NCBI GenBank assembly: GCA_965369325.1
Contig: CBDUQI010000195.1
Coordinates: 1-11,153 of the forward strand
DNA length: 11,153 nt
From: CBDUQI01 sp965369325
Lineage (GTDB): Bacteria > Pseudomonadota > Gammaproteobacteria > Steroidobacterales > JBCBZW01
Reading direction: 5' to 3'
Position 1 is the first letter of the stretch. Each line of letters begins with the position of its first letter. The translations under genes were made by a program, and so were the position numbers. The notes below the pieces were generated by a model. That model ran no database searches, was not told the DNA's origin, and was given only the letters and a program-made list of their open reading frames with translations. Below are positions 6,323-11,153 of the stretch, piece after piece.

Positions 6323-8659
6323 CTATCGGATCATTCGCCCTGCTGGATCGTGAACGTTGTTGATCAGGTCCTGTGCCGTCTCGTTCGGCACCGGGGCGGC
6401 GTCGACCTTGGCGCCTGCGCCGTTGCCCGCCTCATCCATGCTTATCTTAGCCACGTAATAAGACTGTTGCCCGGGCAACACTGCTTGGATGGGATTCACC
6501 AGTGGTGCGTCGGCGGATTGCGTCCACCCGGCAACGAAGATGTCGCCCGCGCTGTTGGTGACCGCACGCGGCTGGGTGGTTTCAAAACCAGCGCCGCCCA
6601 GGAAGGTGGAGAAGTCGCGCACGCCCGCCGGGGTGAAGCGCAATGCGATCAGGTCGCTGCGCCCGCCTTTGGTGGCCTGCACGGCATTCAGGACGGCGAA
6701 GTCGGTGGCGCCGGTTTGCCCGACGGCGTAAATATTATCCGCCGCATCCAGGCCGATGCTCCACACCTCATCGCCAAAGCCGGCATCGATCGAGCCACCC
6801 ACATAGGTGGAGAACACCAACCCATTACCCGCTGGCGTGAGCTTGGAAACGAACCCTTCGAACGTACCGACCGGGCCGCCAAAGTTGGGGCGATCTGCGT
6901 TGACCACCGGGAAGTTGGCTGAGGAGGTCTGCCCGCCCACGATCATGGCGCCGGTGGAGTCCACTTTGATGTCCTGGATAAAGTCATTGAATGACGGCCC
7001 ACCAAGCAGGGTGCTGTACAGCACCGTTGACGCGCTGGCATCCAGTTTAGTGATGTAGGCGTCACGACCGCCGCGCAGTACGCCCTGCAGCGGGTTCACC
7101 AGCGGGAAGTCGGTTGCCGTGGTCCAGCCGACCAGGTAGATCTGCCCGGCATCGTCCACCGTTAGGCCGCGCCCGGTACTTTGCGCATTTCCGCCCACAC
7201 ATACAGCAAACTCCAGCGCGCCAGCCGCCGTGACTTTTGCTACGTAACCGTCCTGAGGGACGGGCGCGGCAGCGCCCAGGCAGGGACGACCGTTCAGCGA
7301 CTGAGTAGCGGGGAAGTCTGTCCATGTGGTGGAGCCGGCGATATAGAGGTTGCCCTGCGCATCAAAGTCCAGCCCGCGAACTTCTTCGAACGCGCCGCCC
7401 AGTCCGGCCGACAGGCTCAGTCCACCGCCCAGATACGATGAGTGCACCAGCGCGCTGCCGTCCGCACTCAGGCGTGCAATAAAGGTGGTGCCGCTGGCCA
7501 ATGAGGCCGCGGTTAACGGCTTAGCCTGGAACGCGTTCACCTGCGGGATATCCTGCGAGATGGTGCCGGCCGCAAAGGCCGCTTCGCCGGTGGGCGAGAC
7601 TGCCAGGCGAATCGGCACAAACTCGTTGGAGAAACCCCCGAAGTAGGTGGAGTACACCACCGCGCCTGTGGCGGGATTTATCTTGGTGACAGTAACGTCC
7701 ACACCGCCGCCCTTAGTGCCCTGAAAGGCACCGGCTACGGGGAAGTCCACTGACGGTGTTACCCCCGCCACGTACATGAAACCTGCATCGTCAACGCCGA
7801 TGTCACCGGCGTTATCCACCGCTGCACCGCCCAGGTAGGACGCAAATTCAAGCACCGGGTCGATGGTGAGCGAGGCCAGCCGGTCGTGTTGGGCCAGTGC
7901 AAAACGCACTGTGCCATCGGCATCAAGCGCGAAGCGCCCGGCGACGGGGTGACGTTTGTCACCGATATCCTGCCACACCACCGGGGCGTGGTGGCGTATC
8001 GCCTGCCCGCAGGCGCGCTGTACATGCAGTGCACCGTCATCGCCAATACGCACGCCCGTGTCGCCGTCAAAACTCAGCGCGATGCGCGTTGGGTCGGCGC
8101 CTGGCGCCAGCACAAAGTCGTACTCCAGTTGGCCGCGTTCGGCGTGATAAACAAGGTCGACTCCGGGATACACATCGTCGTAGTACAGGCGGGCGAAATG
8201 CGGCACATTGCTGTGCCAGCCCTTGGGATCTGCGCCCACAAAGTAATGGCTGTTGCCACCCGTCGGATGCTGGCCAACCGGCTGTGCATCACGTGCGCCC
8301 ACCAGCTGCATGCGTACGCCTGGGCACGCCTTGGCCGGCGCCTCATCCGCGCCTTCCGCGTCGGCTTTAGGCTGGGCGAATACCGCTTCGGTTCCGCTCA
8401 ATAGCAGCAGAGAATGCTGTCCCCGCGCCAGGAACTGAACGGGCTGCGCAGCCTGGCCGTGATTGGGCTCAAAGTACACGGCTGCATGTTCGGCGCTGGC
8501 GTTGTTGATAACCTCGCTTGCTGCATTGGTAGCTGCGCCAGCGCCCATCGATGTGAGCGCCAAGGCCGTAGCCGTCAATGCGATTGCCGTTTGGCCGACG
8601 TCGGCCGGGATACGGCGCTTGGCGCGGGTGAACCCAACGCACAGTTTCGTAAATGACAT
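6323..8659 (-). CDS. Secreted SBBP-repeat seven-bladed beta-propeller protein
   Basis: The start is ATG 8659, preceded by AAAGGGGA 6 nt upstream; the frame is open further up to 8746 but that extension lacks such a site. The protein is 778 residues. A Sec signal with a long basic N-region (residues 1-20) and a hydrophobic stretch (21-40) likely ends near AGA (40-42). Residues about 58-268 resemble the N-terminal domain (DUF7948-like) that precedes SBBP repeats, including YFEPNHGQ (62-69) and YPGVDLVY (164-171). Residues 270-745 hold seven SBBP (PF06739) repeats, each with an S-x-x-GG strand start and an 'AxGxxYVAGxTxSxDFPV'-like end. The strand starts fall near 274, 337, 408, 486, 549, 617 and 684. 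Seven units fit one closed propeller. No C-terminal sorting signal (PEP-CTERM, LPXTG or T9SS-like) is visible; the tail is polar. The protein probably acts outside the cell in binding or scaffolding; its ligand is unknown. Confidence 0.88.
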   Translation of the reverse strand: MSFTKLCVGFTRAKRRIPADVGQTAIALTATALALTSMGAGAATNAASEVINNASAEHAAVYFEPNHGQAAQPVQFLARGQHSLLLLSGTEAVFAQPKADAEGADEAPAKACPGVRMQLVGARDAQPVGQHPTGGNSHYFVGADPKGWHSNVPHFARLYYDDVYPGVDLVYHAERGQLEYDFVLAPGADPTRIALSFDGDTGVRIGDDGALHVQRACGQAIRHHAPVVWQDIGDKRHPVAGRFALDADGTVRFALAQHDRLASLTIDPVLEFASYLGGAAVDNAGDIGVDDAGFMYVAGVTPSVDFPVAGAFQGTKGGGVDVTVTKINPATGAVVYSTYFGGFSNEFVPIRLAVSPTGEAAFAAGTISQDIPQVNAFQAKPLTAASLASGTTFIARLSADGSALVHSSYLGGGLSLSAGLGGAFEEVRGLDFDAQGNLYIAGSTTWTDFPATQSLNGRPCLGAAAPVPQDGYVAKVTAAGALEFAVCVGGNAQSTGRGLTVDDAGQIYLVGWTTATDFPLVNPLQGVLRGGRDAYITKLDASASTVLYSTLLGGPSFNDFIQDIKVDSTGAMIVGGQTSSANFPVVNADRPNFGGPVGTFEGFVSKLTPAGNGLVFSTYVGGSIDAGFGDEVWSIGLDAADNIYAVGQTGATDFAVLNAVQATKGGRSDLIALRFTPAGVRDFSTFLGGAGFETTQPRAVTNSAGDIFVAGWTQSADAPLVNPIQAVLPGQQSYYVAKISMDEAGNGAGAKVDAAPVPNETAQDLINNVHDPAGRMIR

Positions 8660-9228
8660 CGAAAATCCCCTTTCCCTCAGTGTCGCCAATATCCAACATC
8701 CATGTCGTATTTTGACAACGAATAGGTTGGCGAAGTGCCTCCACACTTCACGCTGGCCGCCTGATATTGGCTGGTGGTCAGCGCATGATCTGACAGTCTA
8801 CCTCCCAGTCGGTTCAACATATTGCGCTTTGATTGCGATAGTTTCGTTTGATAATTATCTTTATAAACAGATAGAAACGATGTTTACGTGGGCGTTCGCC
8901 TCAGCCGTATGTGCTCTCGGGTGGAGTTCGTCTGCTCAGCCGTCAGCGTTAGCGCGCGGAGTCCGCTTTGGCTGAACTATTGCCGGCCGATCAGTGATAA
9001 AAATATTCACAAATTGTATGAAATTAGCAACATATGGATAAGTTAAATAGCTGCGGCCATGCCGATAAAGACCCTCTGCTGCGTTAAGAATGCGTGCCGA
9101 CGGCCGATACATCGCCTTGGACTGAAATGGATTTAAGCCATCGCTCGCCGTTGCCGGCCCATCATTTGGCCAGGCAGGACGCGCCAGACTGCCCGCGCGC
9201 ACGGCGAGGCTGATAACAGGGAGTGAAC
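8660..9228. other. 569-bp AT-rich divergent intergenic region with promoter-like and dyad elements
   Basis: This region must hold the promoters for the minus-strand SBBP gene and the plus-strand PEP-CTERM gene. AT-rich islands at 8820-8880 and 8999-9050 stand out against GC-rich flanks. GATAATTATC (8850-8859) is a perfect 10-bp palindrome lying within a wider dyad made of GTTTC (8841-8845) and GAAAC (8874-8878) plus GTTT and AAAC. A 31-codon frame at 8880-8975 starts like a signal peptide but ends at once and has no good ribosome binding site, so it is not called. No convincing -35/-10 pair was found for the PEP-CTERM gene; TTGTAT (9014-9019) and GATAAG (9037-9042), 17 bp apart, are the best weak match. 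Confidence 0.45.
8688..8749 (-). promoter_or_regulatory. Possible promoter and inverted repeat upstream of the SBBP gene
   Basis: On the minus strand TTGTCA (8718-8713, five of six matches) lies upstream of GATATT (8693-8688, four of six), but the 19-bp spacer is long for a sigma70 promoter. Thirteen base pairs upstream of the -35 is a perfect 6-bp inverted repeat, GAAGTG and CACTTC separated by 6 nt (8732-8749), placed where an activator or ECF-associated regulator could bind. Both calls are by eye and weak. Confidence 0.25.
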
Positions 9229-9897
9229 ATGGATTCAGGGAAACGACTGGCCGCCGCAGTAAGTGTGCTGAGCCTTTACGCGGGCGCCGCCCAGGCCACC
9301 CTTTACACCTACGACGACAGCTTTGTGCCTTCGGCTGAGGCGGGCGGCGGGAGCGGTAACCTCACCCTTACCTATAACGATCAGAGCAATCTGTTCGGCT
9401 TTGGTCTCACCCTGGATGCTCCGGCCTCACGCCCACCACGGGAGCGGGACATGTTCTGGCTAACGCTCTCAGATGACGGCGCTTACCCAGACAGCAACGA
9501 TTTTACCTTCTGGTTTGGGAATAACAGCACCCGCGTAAACGCGTTCGGTACCAACAACTGGACCTATTTCGACGAGGGCTTGTCGATCATGAGCAGTGCG
9601 GATTCCGCACGCTATGAGATTACGCTGGATGTCACCAGTTTGCTGGCGGCGGTGGGCAGCAATGCGCTGTTTACCGATACGCTTGGGCTTTGGTTCTACG
9701 GTGATTACGGCGTTGGCCGCAACTACTATCAATGGGGCGCGCTGGCCGATGAGTACTACGCTAGCGCCAGCGCTACGCAGGTGCCGGAACCGAGCACGCC
9801 GTTGCTGTTGCTGGCCGGGTTGGTCGCGTTGGCCGGGGTGAGCCTCGCCCGGCGCGCCTATGCAAGCCAGCGCGGCACACTGGTTTACGCTCGCTGA
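9229..9897 (+). CDS. PEP-CTERM sorting domain protein
   Basis: The protein is 222 residues. ATG 9229 is preferred over GTG 9223 because GGGAG (9219-9223) sits 5 nt before the ATG and would overlap the GTG. Residues 1-23 form a signal peptide (basic start, hydrophobic core, AQA end). The mature part (24-184) is acidic and rich in Tyr, Trp, Asn and Ser, like beta-sandwich PEP-CTERM proteins, without a recognised catalytic motif. The C-terminus has the exosortase signal: VPEPST (185-190), a hydrophobic helix (191-206) and an Arg pair (208-209). Exosortase would cleave near PEP as the protein crosses the inner membrane, in systems linked to exopolysaccharide. A tail of 13 residues after the Arg pair is longer than usual. 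The gene stands alone on the plus strand and converges on the peptidase gene. The function of the mature part is unknown. Confidence 0.9.
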   Translation: MDSGKRLAAAVSVLSLYAGAAQATLYTYDDSFVPSAEAGGGSGNLTLTYNDQSNLFGFGLTLDAPASRPPRERDMFWLTLSDDGAYPDSNDFTFWFGNNSTRVNAFGTNNWTYFDEGLSIMSSADSARYEITLDVTSLLAAVGSNALFTDTLGLWFYGDYGVGRNYYQWGALADEYYASASATQVPEPSTPLLLLAGLVALAGVSLARRAYASQRGTLVYAR

Positions 9898-9919
9898 CGC
9901 ACACCAGCGGCCATGGCGG

Positions 9920-11153
9920 CTACGTCGATGGAAAGTACAACGGCGTAGATGTCCACATGCACCCGGTGGCGGGCGGCGAATCGCACGGAGTGCTCTGGGT
10001 GGCTTCTTTTAGCACGAACAACAGCGAGGACGGGGTACCGCCGGTCACTAGCGAGCCCCATCCTGGCAGATTCAGGTGATTCACCTGCGCGCTGTGTATC
10101 CAGTCCAGTTCCACGGCGGTCAGTGGCAAGGGGTAGAAGTCTTGGTTAACCCGAAGGTAGACCTTATCCAGGCTCAGCGCCGAGGGCAGGCTGTTGGACT
10201 GTGACATGTTGATCAGCAGATCGCCGACCGGACCGGCTTGAATATTGCCCACGCAGGGCACGCATGGATCGGACTCGGGCAGCGGCCCATTGCCCGCCAC
10301 CCATTCATCAAACGGCGACACCTGAGGTTGTGGCTGCGGTTCGCCGGTGCTGTCTGAGAAAATCGTATTGGGCTTGGTTGCCTCCCAGCAACTGCCGATA
10401 CCGCCGTTCTGCAGCCCGTCAAAGATATCGTTCACCTCAGGGTTGCAGCCGGCGTAGGCCAGGTCGCCTTGGGCCAACTCGTAGCAACCGTTGGCCGGCG
10501 AGTAGCGCGGTTGCCAGTTGCCTTCGTAGGCGTCAATCTGTGGGTTGGCGTGTAGCGTGTGGGCGATCCAGCCGCTCAGCATAGCGCTGGAGTATGAGGA
10601 GCCGGCGGGTGCCGGCCAGCCGCCGCGTAAACACAGCGCATTGCCGGGAATGTTGGCCTGGACCGCTTCGGGCGACTCCCAGGTGCCAAGCGCCTGCCCG
10701 GTTTTGAAAAACGTATTCAGCTCTAGCGAGCCGGCGGCCAGCACTTCGTTCAGTTGGGCGGGAAATAGGGTGGTCTTGTGATTGCCAGCAGCGGCGATGA
10801 GGGTGCTGCCCTGGTGGCGCAGGTGGGCTGCCACTTTGGCGACCTGGCAAGACACACGGTCGCCCTCGCAATTGTCCGAATCAGTGGCATCGTCGATGCC
10901 TGGTGTGCGCCCGAAGCTCATGTTGATGACAGTGGGTGCGATTCGCCCAAGGGTGTCGAGCGCGTCGGTAATGGTGCACAGCTTGGCCAGCACGTGCAGA
11001 TCGGTAATGTCCTCACCTAGCGGCTCCAACACCGGATCGTCCAGGTAGTACAGCTCGGCGCCGACGCCTGGCCCGGAGAGCGCTTCAGCCAGCCAGTGCG
11101 TGCTGATGCCGTGCATACTGTCAAAGTCGATCACGGCTACCCAGGGGTTAAGC
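9920..11153 (-). CDS. Subtilisin-family (S8) serine peptidase, N-terminus outside window
   Basis: The frame is open to the right edge (LNPWVAVIDFD lies upstream of the first in-window GTG), so the true start, signal peptide and any propeptide are missing. Counting from the GTG at 11134, an Asp motif AVIDFD places the catalytic Asp at residue 3, and HG at 8-9 is the likely catalytic His. VINMSFG (69-75) is the typical internal strand. AAAGN (114-118) gives the oxyanion Asn118, followed by a PAQL...VLAAGS strand. GSSYSSA (178-184) provides the catalytic Ser180 in place of the common GTS-x-A. Residues about 200-404 form a Cys-rich C-terminal region including a CVPC pair; it is not recognised. 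The peptidase is probably extracellular or periplasmic. The stop (TAG, 9922-9920) faces the PEP-CTERM stop across 22 bp. It could be a protein-processing enzyme, but nothing here shows its substrate. Confidence 0.85.
   Translation of the reverse strand, partial: LNPWVAVIDFDSMHGISTHWLAEALSGPGVGAELYYLDDPVLEPLGEDITDLHVLAKLCTITDALDTLGRIAPTVINMSFGRTPGIDDATDSDNCEGDRVSCQVAKVAAHLRHQGSTLIAAAGNHKTTLFPAQLNEVLAAGSLELNTFFKTGQALGTWESPEAVQANIPGNALCLRGGWPAPAGSSYSSAMLSGWIAHTLHANPQIDAYEGNWQPRYSPANGCYELAQGDLAYAGCNPEVNDIFDGLQNGGIGSCWEATKPNTIFSDSTGEPQPQPQVSPFDEWVAGNGPLPESDPCVPCVGNIQAGPVGDLLINMSQSNSLPSALSLDKVYLRVNQDFYPLPLTAVELDWIHSAQVNHLNLPGWGSLVTGGTPSSLLFVLKEATQSTPCDSPPATGCMWTSTPLYFPST

Noticed and set aside
7886..8404. 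Plus-strand 172-codon frame opposite the SBBP gene
   Set aside because: It is antisense to the conserved N-terminal domain of the SBBP protein and has no family features; GC-rich coding DNA often leaves such frames open.
8880..8975. 31-codon plus-strand frame beginning like a signal peptide
   Set aside because: It ends directly after the hydrophobic part, has no good Shine-Dalgarno and no conserved feature; kept only as a note on the intergenic region.
8936..9202. Minus-strand 88-codon frame in the divergent intergenic region
   Set aside because: It has no ribosome binding site, no recognisable domain and crosses AT-rich promoter-like DNA with mixed composition.
9920..9948. Imperfect 8-bp hairpin (CTACGTCG / CGGCGTAG) between the convergent genes as a bidirectional terminator
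   Set aside because: The loop is 13 nt, one pair is G-U, and no T-run follows on either strand, so termination cannot be supported.

Overview
The window reads as a moderately GC-rich Gammaproteobacterium-like chromosome segment. It holds a PEP-CTERM sorted protein (so the cell should encode an exosortase), an ECF sigma factor of the TIGR02999/PF07638 type, an SBBP-propeller secreted protein and an SdrD-B/DUF11 giant surface protein. This mix is common in environmental, polymer-degrading or biofilm-forming gammaproteobacteria. The lineage assignment is inference; there is no rRNA or housekeeping marker here.

Layout. Four genes lie head to tail on the minus strand and are read from right to left. 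They are a 7-bladed SBBP beta-propeller protein (8659 to 6323), an ECF sigma factor (6200 to 5637), a lipoprotein SdsA1-type alkylsulfatase (5580 to 3577) and a >1071-residue surface protein (3214 to beyond base 1). A 569-bp AT-rich intergenic region (8660-9228) separates this block from a plus-strand PEP-CTERM protein gene (9229-9897). That gene converges, with 22 bp between the stop codons, on a minus-strand subtilisin-family (S8) peptidase whose N-terminus lies beyond the right edge (9920 to beyond 11153).

How the genes fit together. Every gene except the sigma factor encodes an exported product: secreted propeller, lipid-anchored hydrolase, repeat-rich surface protein, exosortase substrate and extracellular peptidase. 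The sigma factor sits 56 bp upstream of the alkylsulfatase on the same strand with no visible terminator between them, so the two probably share a transcript. The sigma factor may therefore control this cell-surface set, but no target promoter motif can be proven from the sequence alone.

Points most worth attention are: the sigma/alkylsulfatase pairing, with no anti-sigma or Ser/Thr kinase gene in the window; the S8 peptidase whose Asp and His catalytic motifs are almost fused; an exact 11-bp direct repeat in the leader of the surface-protein gene; and the 324-327-bp tandem DUF11-type repeats. No CRISPR array, tRNA, rRNA, insertion sequence or clear defence system was seen.
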